From Brettanomyces bruxellensis (lineage: Eukaryota; Ascomycota; Pichiomycetes; Pichiales; Pichiaceae), in contig NC_054687.1 in assembly GCF_011074885.1 (NCBI RefSeq), forward strand, positions 496,001 through 560,000: a stretch of 64,000 nucleotides of DNA, read 5' to 3'. The notes below the pieces were generated by a model. That model was not told the DNA's origin and made no database searches. It saw only the letters and a program-made list of their open reading frames with translations. Position 1 is the first letter of the stretch. The number at the start of each line of letters is the position of its first letter. Both the position numbers and the translations under genes were made by a program. Below are positions 49,526 to 60,664 of this stretch, piece after piece.

Positions 49526-51481
49526 ATGCCTTCAGACTCGGTTAGTCTCCCTCTTTATGAGGATGAGGATTGCAATGATTACACAGAACCATCTCCAAGA
49601 CAGGTTCTAAGGATTGCAATAAACTTAAAAAATCTGATAGACATACTGATTCCCTCACCAATACCGGTTCATTCGCTTACCGAGGATTCTACCTTTTTGA
49701 GTGAAAAGGTGATGACTGCTGTTTATGGTGCTGCTGGAGGAGATGGTAAAGGAAAAGGATCATCTGCTAGAAGATACCAGGCATCATTAGTATTTTGTCT
49801 TCTTAAAGTTGCGGGTTGGTACTCCTCATTAGCTGAAAATGAACTTAGTAACACAGAGCTTTATGAGACTCGACAGGTGACAGCTGAAAATATTGCAGCT
49901 ACACTTATTGATCGTGAATCAGATGTTAAATACTTATTTCTTTCTCTGCTTTGTCATAGATATTCCATCAATCTCAACGATGTGGATGCTGACCCAGAAA
50001 ATGCACTTGAACTTGCGGTGGACATGCACTCAACTACAATAATTGCTTCTAGTGGGTATCAAAGATGTATCAAATGGCTTTGGCGTGGTTGGATCGTTCA
50101 GTCAAGCCAGGATCCAAGCGAATACGTTCTTTTCAGAGGTATCTCGAACACGGAGTTTTCTTCTCGTTTTGACCCCGACAGAATTAAAACTCCTCTTTAT
50201 CAGAATATCCTCGAGATCCTCTTCTCTTTCCTATATCTTTTTGTTTTCACTGTTATTGTCAATACAGATTCTAGTGCACATCACTTGGGTGCATGGGAGT
50301 GGGCTTATTACTTGGCGACCATCGGCTTTTCTTTAGACGAAGTCATTAAATTTTCGCATATTGGTGTCAATTACCTACAATTCTCGAACGCATTCAATGA
50401 TTGTATGTATACGATAGTGCTCTTTTCAATGGCTATAAGGCTCTGTGGAATATCTGCAACAAATCCGGATAAGAACATTAACTTAAATATCATGTCGTAC
50501 AGAATATTATCTCTGGCAGCTCCTTTTATGTGGACGAGAATGCTCTTGTTTTTGGATGTTTACCAGTTTGTGGGAACAATGATTATAATCATAAAGAAAA
50601 TGATGAAAGAATCAATTATTTTTTTCGTCATGCTTACATTTATACTGATTGGCTTTCTTCAGGCCTTTTTGGGATTGGATCAAGCTGACGGTAAGCGTGA
50701 TTTGACGAAGTTCATCATTCAATGTTTGCTTCGTACAGTTCTATCAGGACCAGATTTTGATTCAATTGGCAGGTTTGCATACCCATACGGAAGTGTTCTT
50801 TACTATTCATTTACCTTCATTGTCGTCCTAATTCTTCTCAACGTCTTGATTGCATTGTATTCACAGGCATACAGTGATGTTGTTGAGAATGCTACGGACG
50901 AATATTTGGCCCAGTATTCATCAAAAATTTTGAAATATGTTCGTGCACCTGACGCTAAAATATTCTGTCCGCCTCTAAACCTCATTGAAATATTCTTGTT
51001 GGATATTCCATTGAGCTGGTGGATGCGCAAAGAATATTATATCGCAATTTGTGATCGTGTCATGCTGGTTCTATATTTCCCATTACTTATTTTCATTGCA
51101 AACTATGAGTCGCAGGTTGCTAAGAGGGTGAACTACAACAGGCAAGTCCACGTTGCCGACGATGCTAATGAAATAGATACCGAATGGAATTTGTCAGATG
51201 GATTCGATTCAGATGAAAATCCTCACCGGCATGTCAACAAATCGCAAAGATTACAGCAACGAGCAGAACAAGAAGAACCTTCATTCACAAAACACTTCTC
51301 TTCATGGTCTACGAATCTTGATGAGTTAAAGCCACCAATTACAGAAAGTCAAAACGTGGGTATTCCTTGGCAGTATTTCAAGTTATATGAGAAGATTGAT
51401 AAGTTGACTGTTTTGCTCACTGAGGTCATACAGGATAATCAAGAGCTCAAGAAGCAACTTCATGAGACTTCTCGCAGCTAA
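49526..51481 (+). CDS. YVC1: Vacuolar TRP-type cation channel Yvc1
   Basis: Calcium-release channel of the vacuolar membrane, opened by stretch, hyperosmotic shock and phosphatidylinositol 3,5-bisphosphate. 651 aa against 675 in S. cerevisiae. Hydrophilic N-terminal domain to about residue 225 with a block SLLCHRYSINLND, then six membrane helices from about 232 to 450. Pore-region and last-helix sequences SGPDFDSIGRFAYPYGSVLYYSFTFIVVLILLNVLIALY include the Phe/Tyr-rich TRP pore-helix pattern. The C-terminal cytosolic part has PPLNLIEIFLLDIPLSWWM and an acidic stretch (DANEIDTEWNLSDGFDSDE) comparable to the Ca2+-sensing acidic region of Yvc1, then a terminal coiled coil. Start at ATG 49526. 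Confidence 0.92.
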   Translation: MPSDSVSLPLYEDEDCNDYTEPSPRQVLRIAINLKNLIDILIPSPIPVHSLTEDSTFLSEKVMTAVYGAAGGDGKGKGSSARRYQASLVFCLLKVAGWYSSLAENELSNTELYETRQVTAENIAATLIDRESDVKYLFLSLLCHRYSINLNDVDADPENALELAVDMHSTTIIASSGYQRCIKWLWRGWIVQSSQDPSEYVLFRGISNTEFSSRFDPDRIKTPLYQNILEILFSFLYLFVFTVIVNTDSSAHHLGAWEWAYYLATIGFSLDEVIKFSHIGVNYLQFSNAFNDCMYTIVLFSMAIRLCGISATNPDKNINLNIMSYRILSLAAPFMWTRMLLFLDVYQFVGTMIIIIKKMMKESIIFFVMLTFILIGFLQAFLGLDQADGKRDLTKFIIQCLLRTVLSGPDFDSIGRFAYPYGSVLYYSFTFIVVLILLNVLIALYSQAYSDVVENATDEYLAQYSSKILKYVRAPDAKIFCPPLNLIEIFLLDIPLSWWMRKEYYIAICDRVMLVLYFPLLIFIANYESQVAKRVNYNRQVHVADDANEIDTEWNLSDGFDSDENPHRHVNKSQRLQQRAEQEEPSFTKHFSSWSTNLDELKPPITESQNVGIPWQYFKLYEKIDKLTVLLTEVIQDNQELKKQLHETSRS

Positions 51482-51631
51482 CTCGTATTTAGTTTTACAT
51501 ACAGTTCGCAATTTAGCACACAATGAACAATCAATAAATTTTTATAAAAAGAACTTTTAAAATATTTGAATCCTTAATCCTTAAGGATAAAGGTAAAAGA
51601 AAAAAAAAATTCCATTAAAGGAACAATCTGT

Positions 51632-53965
51632 CTAAGCGACTTTTAAAGGGACCTTAAGTTTTGATGTTTTCCCACCTATTTGAATGGATATATTCGACAG
51701 ATACCATCTTCCTAACGAGCACGTCTGAAAACTAGGTGGTATATAATACTTCTTTTCGATAGCCTTCTTACTCACTTTCAACTCAACCTCGAAAGAGGTC
51801 GTATAACATTTGTCTTGCAAGTTAAATTTCCAATGGAGATCAGTTATTCTGATGGGCTCAAAAAGATCTTTAATAGATGTGGTATCTTGCCGAATTGTAG
51901 TCAAGGCGCTTATACCATGATATATATTCTCAGAGACACCTTCATGAAGCTTTTGACATAAGGACGATATTTCTCTTTTATAACTGGCATATTTATAAAA
52001 CAGAGCTTTTTTCGCCTCACCAGTCAATCCTCCCTTACACACATATTGGTCATCGAACGAAACCGGAAGTGATTTATCGGATTGCATGTCGATAACTTCC
52101 ATCTCTGGCCTTATCGTAACCTCTTTTGGAGGCTGAAATTTGCGATCGCAAGCTTTGGGCTCAAACTTCAAGGTTACATGAACACAGTTTAGTTTTCTTG
52201 CTGAAAGCACTGAATTAGAGACACCTGAAAAGTTTGAACTTCTTTTCACGGATGATCGTGTTGAAATAGAAATACTGGACGTGCCTATGGTTTCACAGCA
52301 AGGCTCAACTTCTTCATCAAATATAGAAGCACTTTTCGAAGAAAAAGCTGAAGCAGACACTCTCCGCTCATATCTAGATGGTACGTCACCCATGAATATT
52401 TGCCTTTGATCACAGTCTTCTATATTTTTAGGACGAATTGTCGCAATTGATAAATCCTTTGGAGAACTTAAAATAACAGTCATCGTTCCCAAAAACCGTG
52501 GGATCAAACCCTTTGATACCGACATACTAGTCGTCTGCGTGTATCTAGTCTCTTCTGAAGAGATAACGCTCAGTGAAGTACAAGAAGTATCAATCAAGGT
52601 GTTGAGATAGACTGGTTTGTTAGATGAAGTGCTATGCATTTCAGCAACTTTTTGAGGGATTTCCTGCACAGGTTCTCCTTCTTGAACATCGCAAGATATA
52701 TGATTGGCATTGCAGGCCTTTGCCGTATGGTTCAGTGCTTCAACTTGTGCCTTAAGCTTTTGCTTCAAATTAGAAATGACATCCTCCACTTGATTATCAA
52801 AAGATTTTAACTGCATCTTAGTTGGCAATGAATAAAATGAGTATGCATCATTACCACGCATTTGATTTAGATCAGCAACAGGTTTTGAGGTATTAATACG
52901 AATAAAGTAATGAATATCGTTGATAACGACAAGGTCCGAATTTGATGCTGCACTTTCCACATCACAGCTTTTATTAAGCTCTAGATTTGATCCAATCAAC
53001 TTTGCCCGTATACTGTAACTGACAAACTGATAATCGTTGGAAAAATCACGAACTCTCATGGCACTGCCAGGGTGGAAATCTCTGAAGACATATCCGCGAG
53101 AAGAATCCACATTAAAATTGGATGCTGCAACCGAATCGCACCAGTAAGAATTATTACAAAGTTCGGTTGGAACGCTAGTGTTCATTCCAAACGATGGTGG
53201 CAAAATCAAATGATCAGGAATTTGATAAGGGCAGGTGGTATCTAAGGTATAGAACGGCACAATAAAAGTAAAGAATTTTTTATAGGTGACTCCCGGTTGT
53301 AGCTTTTGGCTTTCCGGAAATCCATAAAAGCTTCCATCAAGTTTATCCTGCTCTCCCTTACAGTCTGGTCCATTTAATGAAAGACAGATATGACTTGGAT
53401 GGTACGAAGCACCCAAATCATATGTCTGCATAAAGATATTACTTTTTTGGGGTTGTGGATCTATTCCTGCGGGCCATCTTCTGGTACCAACAATTCCCTC
53501 TAAAGAAACAAGAAACATCTGAAAAGGAATAATTTCCTCACCACAATTTTTCACTGTAATATATCCTGTAATCATTTCTCCAGGCTTATACTCAGTTAGA
53601 ACATTCTTTGGTGGTATGTAATGATGCATTTTTGCAGGCTGCTGGGTCACAAATATTTTCACTTCAATTGGAAGATCAACTTTCTTCAACCCCTTCAAAT
53701 CCTTCAATGCGTTCGTGTTTAAATCTTCAACATTAATTGGATTCATATCATGGCCATTTTCATCCAAGGGCGGACCATTCAGCGACTCATACGCTGGAGG
53801 CCGCTCCTCGGATAAATCATTTTCAACATCCTTGGTTGTTCGATTAAACATATAGTTGTGCATTTCAAATGATGGTAAGACATCTTCAATTTGTGGTATC
53901 TGATTATTGTCAGTTAAAATAAGCTTTTGGGGTTTTAATAGTTTTTCTGACTTCTTGCTTTTCAT
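51632..53965 (-). CDS. BUL1: Bul1/Bul2-like arrestin adaptor of the Rsp5 ubiquitin ligase
   Basis: Recruits Rsp5 to nutrient permeases such as Gap1 and directs their ubiquitination. 777 aa (S. cerevisiae Bul1 976). The Rsp5-binding PY motif PPAY is at residues 56-59. The arrestin-like N-terminal domain follows: YKPGEMITGYITVKN, then SLEGIVGTRRW and TFIVPFYTLDTTCPYQIPDHLILPPSFG, the last a clear counterpart of Bul1's LLDVTC...LLPPSFG. The C-terminal Bul domain includes VHVTLKFEPKA and the closing YIPPSFQTCSLGRWYLSNISIQIG. Bul1 and Bul2 are paralogues of the Saccharomyces lineage, so this single gene is named after the first. Start at ATG 53965. Confidence 0.88.
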   Translation of the reverse strand: MKSKKSEKLLKPQKLILTDNNQIPQIEDVLPSFEMHNYMFNRTTKDVENDLSEERPPAYESLNGPPLDENGHDMNPINVEDLNTNALKDLKGLKKVDLPIEVKIFVTQQPAKMHHYIPPKNVLTEYKPGEMITGYITVKNCGEEIIPFQMFLVSLEGIVGTRRWPAGIDPQPQKSNIFMQTYDLGASYHPSHICLSLNGPDCKGEQDKLDGSFYGFPESQKLQPGVTYKKFFTFIVPFYTLDTTCPYQIPDHLILPPSFGMNTSVPTELCNNSYWCDSVAASNFNVDSSRGYVFRDFHPGSAMRVRDFSNDYQFVSYSIRAKLIGSNLELNKSCDVESAASNSDLVVINDIHYFIRINTSKPVADLNQMRGNDAYSFYSLPTKMQLKSFDNQVEDVISNLKQKLKAQVEALNHTAKACNANHISCDVQEGEPVQEIPQKVAEMHSTSSNKPVYLNTLIDTSCTSLSVISSEETRYTQTTSMSVSKGLIPRFLGTMTVILSSPKDLSIATIRPKNIEDCDQRQIFMGDVPSRYERRVSASAFSSKSASIFDEEVEPCCETIGTSSISISTRSSVKRSSNFSGVSNSVLSARKLNCVHVTLKFEPKACDRKFQPPKEVTIRPEMEVIDMQSDKSLPVSFDDQYVCKGGLTGEAKKALFYKYASYKREISSLCQKLHEGVSENIYHGISALTTIRQDTTSIKDLFEPIRITDLHWKFNLQDKCYTTSFEVELKVSKKAIEKKYYIPPSFQTCSLGRWYLSNISIQIGGKTSKLKVPLKVA

Positions 53966-54302
53966 GCAAAGGCTTCCTAATTCTCTTTTTTTATTCTTAT
54001 TAAAAGAGATGAAATGGATACTAATATGTGTTTCTGGAATAATGATTTAAAAGGTATTTTAGATCTTTTTAAAGGGATCAAATAATGTATAAATAAAACT
54101 GGTCGGATTTACCTTGATTTATATTAATTTTCAGGTGCCCTTCCTGAAGGTGGAAGCTTTCCGAATTAAATAATTTTTTGAGAGCTATGACTCAATCAGG
54201 CAATAACAGCTTTTGAGCGCATTCATATTGTACTTATCTTTCGGTGCAGGAGGTGTGGTGCATAAGGATTAGAAACATAATTTATTGTTATTCTAATTGT
54301 CT

Positions 54303-54341
<39 letters not shown>

Positions 54342-55114
54342 CGGCCTATAGATTATCTTACAACCGATTTGTGTAATGCAAATATTTCGCAATTATTATA
54401 ACTCCAAACGGATTATACGTAATGTGGGGTTGACGGATCTAACTTTTTAGTTCCAAGTATTCGAATCTTATTTTTTCCAAGTTTTTTTACAAACAGAATT
54501 CTTCCAGTTGCTATGCTCAGACTTCATAGTATACCTTTAATAAATACTGGGAGTTCGAATATGTATTTATCTAACTTTTGCACTATCTTATGATCGGACT
54601 TTGTACTTTTTCTCCGAGCGCGACCACCAAGGAAGCAAGCCAAAAAAAAAGGCTAGGCTATAAATAGAAGAATATTCCAGATTTAAGGATGTCAACATGG
54701 CAAATGTATCTGTTTAAGAAATACAATCACATAGCTACATCTAATATCTCCTATATAATTGACAATACATATTTCAACATTAGAGTTCACAAGTGTAAAA
54801 TCAATTATATGAGTCACTATAAATTCGGATGCTGGTCTTACCCTTCTTTGTACACTAAACTGTTCCTTTGTTTAATGTATTGTCTAAAATTTTTATTCTG
54901 AAGGTGAAAAAAAAAGTGCACTTTATTCAACAATTTAACAATAACAATGTGCACGTTCTTAATTTTTCATCCATATCTAAACCACCACTTTGTCTGTTTA
55001 CATTTAAAGCCTATTGATATATGCAAATTAACAGTCATCTGAAGGAATCAAAAATTTAGTAAGCATAGGAGAGACTGCATCAATCGGGCACATTGCAATA
55101 TATCGGTTTCAGAA
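53966..55114. other. 1.15-kb intergenic region with T-run and inverted repeat
   Basis: No convincing gene. 25 consecutive T at 54311-54335 are directly followed by a 9-base inverted repeat: ACAAATCGG at 54336-54344 and CCGATTTGT at 54364-54372. A 70-codon frame (54689-54901) is AT-driven and not called. Confidence 0.5.
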
Positions 55115-56347
55115 ATGAATCCAGATTCAACAAATCCTAATGATATCGCTGAATATAGATCTCTCACAAGTGTACTTACTGCACATTTGAAGTATGGCCA
55201 ATGGGCAAGGCAAACAATACTTAATCCGAAAAAGTTAAAGTGGCAATCACTTACGGATGATGAAAAGGAACTTCTTCCCTGGTTCCCATGTTATCTTGAG
55301 CTCCTGGATTCTTGTATTAAAACTAATGAAAATTTTTTTCGAGAGGTAGCCTTGACAACTGATCGTTTATGGCAAGCAGGCAGGGATCCGAGCTCCTGGA
55401 GCGATTGCTCTAGTCAGGACCTTGATAAGTTACGAGGAATCATGATTCAGTATGTCAGAGAGTGGTCTGATATATGCGTGAAAGAAAGAGATAATTCAAT
55501 GGGTCGTATTCTTAGGAAGTGTGAAGAACTTTTTCCGAACATTGACAATCGACCCAATGTCAACGTCTTGGTTCCTGGAGCCGGTCTTGGACGTCTAGTT
55601 GTTGAATTTGTTAAACGAGGATTTTGTACCCAGGGGAATGAATTTTCGTATCATATGCTTCTTAACTCAAGTTTCATTCTCAATGCTTCTTACCGTTCAA
55701 ATAACTTCTGTATCTGTCCGTTCATTCACAAACAATCAAACAATGCTGAGAAGAAGTACCAGACAAGACAAGTTTTTTTCCCCGATTTTTATCCTCCTGA
55801 CGTATCTTTAATTAGTAAAGAGCATCCGAATATTCTAGTTGGTGAATTAATGTCGATGGTTGCCGGCTCATTTGTTGATTTATATGGCCCTTCAGATTTG
55901 AATAAGGTGAATGAAACATATACGGAAAGTCCAAAGGCTGTAAAGTTTAGAAAGACTAACAGACATAAATTCGACGTAGTGGCTACCTGCTTTTTTATTG
56001 ATACGGCCTCAAACATAATCGACTACCTCAAAACGATAAAAAATTGTTTGTCTGATAATGGCTATTGGGTCAATTTTGGGCCTTTACTTTGGCATCATGA
56101 GGACGATGATGATGTAATCGAAAGTATCATAATAGACCCGGTAACTAAATTAAAACAAAAGGTTATAACTCCCATGAAGGGCCTTGAACTTCCACGTGAA
56201 GACCTGATTCAACTAATTAAAGATATGGGCTTTGAGTTTATAGATCATATTTCCGATATTGAGAGTACATATGGAGGGGACCCAATGGCATTAGGTAATT
56301 GGAGCTACAAATCTGAATTTTGGGTCTGTCAGAAAGTGAAAAATTAA
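55115..56347 (+). CDS. Carnosine N-methyltransferase-like protein (N2227 family, YNL092W)
   Basis: SAM-dependent methyltransferase; the family methylates the histidine imidazole of carnosine or similar dipeptides, and the yeast member YNL092W has this activity in vitro. 410 aa against 400. SAM-binding motif VLVPGAGLGRLVVEF (151-165), followed by the conserved GNEFSYHMLLNSSFILN (174-190) and later VGELMSMVAGSFVDLYG and DVVATCFFIDTASNIIDYLKTI. The family ending NWSYKSEFWVCQK is present. Start at ATG 55115. Converges with AXL1 at only 41 bases. Confidence 0.9.
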   Translation: MNPDSTNPNDIAEYRSLTSVLTAHLKYGQWARQTILNPKKLKWQSLTDDEKELLPWFPCYLELLDSCIKTNENFFREVALTTDRLWQAGRDPSSWSDCSSQDLDKLRGIMIQYVREWSDICVKERDNSMGRILRKCEELFPNIDNRPNVNVLVPGAGLGRLVVEFVKRGFCTQGNEFSYHMLLNSSFILNASYRSNNFCICPFIHKQSNNAEKKYQTRQVFFPDFYPPDVSLISKEHPNILVGELMSMVAGSFVDLYGPSDLNKVNETYTESPKAVKFRKTNRHKFDVVATCFFIDTASNIIDYLKTIKNCLSDNGYWVNFGPLLWHHEDDDDVIESIIIDPVTKLKQKVITPMKGLELPREDLIQLIKDMGFEFIDHISDIESTYGGDPMALGNWSYKSEFWVCQKVKN

Positions 56348-56388
56348 GAAAGAGCTTCATTAGAAAACAAAAAAAAGCAAGAATGTCG

Positions 56389-59300
56389 TTATTTTTGGAA
56401 TTGGGCCAATATCTCGTGTAAGTTTTCACATGGAATGAATCCAATCGTTTTTTGCCATTCCTGTAATGTATGAATGTTAATTTCAGTGGCCATTGACGAT
56501 TGAGAAGTACCGTCATCACTCTTTTTTGTTCTCCAGCTCAGAGATGTGTCAGCAGTAATTTTCGTGATCCCTGCCAAGATGAGACGAATGCTTTTTCCTT
56601 GCTTTCGATAGTATCTAAGCAAATTCTTACTTAGAGCCAACTTAGAAGAGCCAGATTCTTGTAAAATCTGTTCCAACTTATCCTTTTTAATAGGTAGACC
56701 GAGTGAGGATAGGAAGCAATACATCCTTACAGGACGCAACTGTTCTTCAATCTCTTCTTTAGAAGCTGAACTGCTGACCATTGCTGAAATCTTGATTCTA
56801 GTTCTGGAGCTAGGCAAAATATATTTTGCGATAAAACTCTTGAATTCATCAAGTGTGAGTTTCCGAATGTAACTTATGTCTATATCATCTTCACCTGCAG
56901 TGTCATGAGAAAATCTGTATGAACGATTAACTATTTGGTCCCAGAACCCTTGATGACGCTTACCAAGAGTACTATTGGCCGGATCTGACATAAGGAAATT
57001 TTGTGTAATACTTGATGGACCGCCGCTGGTAAGGGCCCCATTTCCTCCGTGCTTATTATACAAAAATTGTGATTTGTACATTCGATTGAATTTCTCATCA
57101 TCTAACTTTTCAAGTATTTCGTTGTACCACTCTGTTATGCATTCTTCAATTTTTGATTCGATTGATTCAGGGCTGAGTTGTCCACTCATAATTGTAACAT
57201 GAATACCTTCAACTTTCCGAAAAACCCTTAAACCAACCAACACTATGTAACCTATCTGATACTCAAAACGGAGTTTTCTTGTCAAAGAGTTTGATAGTGT
57301 AAATGCTGCGAATCTTGTCAGAGCTTTTGAGTACTGAATGTTTCTCATAGAGCATTGTATGAAGTAGGAAATAGCGTTTGATGGATCCTTACATACTGCT
57401 TTGCATGTAAAGTTACTTCCTGCTTTGAGACAAATAGTAGATGGTTGTTTCACTTGTTGTCCACAAAATGTTTTGATGACTTCATGTATAGAAGACAAGA
57501 GTTTTCTTATCTGCAGACTGTTGTCTTTATTTATGTCGCCTTGAATGAATAAAGTGATGTATGCCTTTTCAAAAAGTTCATGGTAAATGTCATCTGTTGT
57601 TTCCAAATTGATATCTTCCAATGCACTGATTCTATCTTCCAAAAGCCAAGTATTCTCTTCCATTATTGCCATTAATCCTAGAGATGCAAGGGCATGTGAA
57701 GGCATTGTTTCACCAGTGGCATACTTCTTTAACAAGCTAGAACGAGCTTTTCTGAACTCTGAATTCTGCACTGTTGCACGCAAATTTGAAACAATATCCT
57801 TCAATTCGAAAATAATACGTTCAAACAACCGATATATGTACTGCTTTGGACCACCAATATGTATAATCAAGCCTGCATCTCCTTTAAATGATGGAATTAT
57901 ATCGTATACGTATCCAACTGTAAGAGCAGAGTATAATTCTTTTCTCAATTTGGTTTTGACAATAATACAAAGAAGTTCAAGCGCAATCACCTGATATATT
58001 GTTGGGGAACCGGAAACAAATGTAATTTCAGCACTAAGTAAGAGCTTATCAACATAAACTGGATCCGTCTCTTTTTTAATCCAAACTTGGTAGCCATCTG
58101 ATGAAACAAAAAGTCTCGGAAGAAACGAGTTACTGTTATTCTGCACAGCAAATCCCAAGCTGGCATTTGCGGCACTTTGGGTTGTCTTATCCATTAATCC
58201 AAGTTGCCGTGTTTGAAGGTAGATAATCGATGGGGCATATATGTTTGCTTTTGGTAGTTTAAGCTGACTCATTTCGATTGAGTTCTGCTGCATATTCATA
58301 ATATACGAGATTGGTATAGTTCTAATACTGTAATCAAAGTTATAATGTATGTCCGTTCCATTTTGTTTCTGGGGAAGCCAACTTAAGTTTTTGCATAGCC
58401 TTTGATTACAAACCAAGCAGAACACCATGCTTTCTGGCACACATATACGTTTGACAAATTTCATAAATCGTTTTGCTTCATTCATCCAAAATTGTTCACA
58501 GTCTTCACCTTCCTCGAATGCTCCTTTAAATTGATGATCACTGAAATCAAAATTTGGTGATCCAGAAAAGAACCACTGTGAGATCATGGCAAAAGAGGAT
58601 AAAAGACGCTCACTGAGAACACGAATACTCCCTGCAGTGTTGATATTCAATTCTGAATGATAAAAGTTATACAGCTCAATTCCATTGTGTTCTGAAAGCA
58701 TCTTTGCCACTTGAAAAACCTGCTTCTCATCAGTGTCATCACATATACAGGATAAACTCATGAATATATACTGTATAAGTTTGGCCAAATCATTAATACC
58801 GAGGGCCGTCGGCTTTAATTGTATCTCCAAACACGATGTGGTACTTGAAACAAAATTCACTCTTGTGATAAGCTCACTTATATAATGATTGTCAAAGAGA
58901 ATCTCATTAAGACTTCCTCTAGACTCCGACCCCAATATATCACACCAGAATGACTTGAAAATTGCAAGTTCCTTAGGAGTAAGGTCAAGTGAACTCTGGT
59001 TTAAAATGAAATCCAATCTCATCAAAGGATCGCTGTCTGTAGAATTAATCAAAATGCATCTATTGAGGTTCTCTGGATTGAAAGGTGATTCTTCATAACG
59101 TGGCAGCCAAACACTTTCAGTTATATGTAATTGATCAAGATTATGAACTGATTGTTTTGGAGATGCCAATTGCTTATGAGATTTTTTAAACATATGTAAT
59201 TTTCCCAGGGAAGATGTTCGATTTCCCAACTCCGAGAAACACGAAACAGCCAGCTTTCTGAGTTGATTCAAAGAAAATGAAGATTTTAACGTGAGGGTCA

Positions 59301-59943
59301 TGTGCTGAGGAAGATATTCGGTATCGAAGAATTCTTTAAGAATAGCGGTTGCATTATTTCCTGAAAGCAATTGACTTAAAGTATCATAATTTCCAGTAGA
59401 GAAACGATGAAACTCTGAATTTCTATTTGAAAGTATCCGTAATCCCTGAAAGCATATTCTCGATGGTCTAGTCATGTTTTTCTCATGCTCATTGTCGATT
59501 GCAATAACTTCTCTATTGGCATAATCACTATTAAAAAGAGGATGTCTAAAATAAGTAGCAAAGATTTGAAGTATTTCCTCGAACTTTTCTGAGTTTGTTG
59601 GAATAGAGAAGAAAAATGAAGTTCTTTCACCTACGGTAACTGCATTGCAACTTCCTCCAGATTGATAAACCATTTTTTTGTATTTGTCTATTTCCGGGAA
59701 TTCTTTGGAGCTAACGCACACCATGTGCTCGCATAAGTGTGCCAATCCAGACATACCATCGGGATCAGCATGATGGCCCGTTGCAACTGACAATGAGGCA
59801 GCTGAAATTTGCTCTGTTGGATCAGAGATTATTAAAATGGTTAATCCATTATTGAGTCTGAAAAATTGATGTGAAATTCCTTTTGCGGAGAAAGGAACGG
59901 GAAATTTCTCATCGAAGTACTGAATATTAGTTGCAGTTGGCAT
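56389..59943 (-). CDS. AXL1: Axl1-like M16 metalloprotease
   Basis: Insulin-degrading-enzyme family. In S. cerevisiae, Axl1 makes the second N-terminal cut of a-factor precursor and marks axial budding in haploids. 1184 aa against 1208. Zinc site HLCEH at residues 69-73 and the distal ligand Glu152 in REVIAIDNEHEKN are all intact, so it should be active. Axl1-specific C-terminal blocks are present: FEYQIGYIVLVGLRVFRKVEGIHVTIMSG, then DIDISYIRKLTLDEFKSFIAKYI. The general length and the block order favour Axl1 over Ste23. Start at ATG 59943. In a non-Saccharomyces yeast the role in budding pattern is uncertain; pheromone processing is the safer guess. Confidence 0.92.
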   Translation of the reverse strand: MPTATNIQYFDEKFPVPFSAKGISHQFFRLNNGLTILIISDPTEQISAASLSVATGHHADPDGMSGLAHLCEHMVCVSSKEFPEIDKYKKMVYQSGGSCNAVTVGERTSFFFSIPTNSEKFEEILQIFATYFRHPLFNSDYANREVIAIDNEHEKNMTRPSRICFQGLRILSNRNSEFHRFSTGNYDTLSQLLSGNNATAILKEFFDTEYLPQHMTLTLKSSFSLNQLRKLAVSCFSELGNRTSSLGKLHMFKKSHKQLASPKQSVHNLDQLHITESVWLPRYEESPFNPENLNRCILINSTDSDPLMRLDFILNQSSLDLTPKELAIFKSFWCDILGSESRGSLNEILFDNHYISELITRVNFVSSTTSCLEIQLKPTALGINDLAKLIQYIFMSLSCICDDTDEKQVFQVAKMLSEHNGIELYNFYHSELNINTAGSIRVLSERLLSSFAMISQWFFSGSPNFDFSDHQFKGAFEEGEDCEQFWMNEAKRFMKFVKRICVPESMVFCLVCNQRLCKNLSWLPQKQNGTDIHYNFDYSIRTIPISYIMNMQQNSIEMSQLKLPKANIYAPSIIYLQTRQLGLMDKTTQSAANASLGFAVQNNSNSFLPRLFVSSDGYQVWIKKETDPVYVDKLLLSAEITFVSGSPTIYQVIALELLCIIVKTKLRKELYSALTVGYVYDIIPSFKGDAGLIIHIGGPKQYIYRLFERIIFELKDIVSNLRATVQNSEFRKARSSLLKKYATGETMPSHALASLGLMAIMEENTWLLEDRISALEDINLETTDDIYHELFEKAYITLFIQGDINKDNSLQIRKLLSSIHEVIKTFCGQQVKQPSTICLKAGSNFTCKAVCKDPSNAISYFIQCSMRNIQYSKALTRFAAFTLSNSLTRKLRFEYQIGYIVLVGLRVFRKVEGIHVTIMSGQLSPESIESKIEECITEWYNEILEKLDDEKFNRMYKSQFLYNKHGGNGALTSGGPSSITQNFLMSDPANSTLGKRHQGFWDQIVNRSYRFSHDTAGEDDIDISYIRKLTLDEFKSFIAKYILPSSRTRIKISAMVSSSASKEEIEEQLRPVRMYCFLSSLGLPIKKDKLEQILQESGSSKLALSKNLLRYYRKQGKSIRLILAGITKITADTSLSWRTKKSDDGTSQSSMATEINIHTLQEWQKTIGFIPCENLHEILAQFQK

Positions 59944-60664
59944 TGGTTAAATTTATGAGTTGTGAAACTTAATAAATGGTTCAAGGCATTGGACAAAAAA
60001 GAGAGGTAAAGTTTGTTGATAGGTGTTTAGTTATTTTTTGGAAATATACTCATTTTAATATAAATGAGGGTGACAATCTGAAAGCTTGGGTTCATATCTG
60101 CTATACGTGCGAGGCCTGAAATTAGACATTATATTTCCTTATTTGTCTATGTCAAGGAGCGTTCTGAAACGCCTTAAAAAAGTGAGGGGGAAAAAAGACA
60201 AGCTGATCCGCGTGAGTCGATTGACGCCTTACCTAAGTCTATTTTATTTATTACCCAAACAATCTGCAAAATGTGGCCCCAAGTTGCCGGTTTATTTATT
60301 TATCAGAATGTACGTAATGTATAAAATTTCCTCCACGCCCCCTTTCCCTTCCTTTATCTGACCTGAGGACTTTCTGCTAAAAAAAGATGGTGATGATTAA
60401 AATCAGAAGTACAATATTTTTTTGATTTCTCCGTCTCTTTTTATCTTTTATTTTTTTTTTTGCCTGATCAAACCGATACTCCTGAAAGAGTTGTCTGTTA
60501 CTAGTAGTTCCGCTATCTATATTTACAGGGACGTAATTAGAATTCAAGGTTCATATGAAAAGAGCTTTAAAGCATTGGTGACTATTTGTCAATTTAAGGG
60601 AACGAGGAAATTCTATTAATACCTTAAAGGAGCAAGATCACAAATATACTTTTATAGCACAGGA
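59944..60664. other. Divergent AXL1/VPS21 promoter
   Basis: About 720 bases, no gene. A plus-strand frame at 60086-60361 begins only with TTG and is not supported. T-rich at 60415-60460. Confidence 0.5.

Noticed and set aside
54689..54901. 70-codon ATG frame in the BUL1/YNL092W-like gap
   Set aside because: AT-driven composition, no domain, no support beyond openness.
60380..60470. Box C (GTGATGA) and box D (CTGA) spaced like a C/D snoRNA
   Set aside because: No terminal stem pairs the two boxes, and no C'/D' or guide region could be seen.
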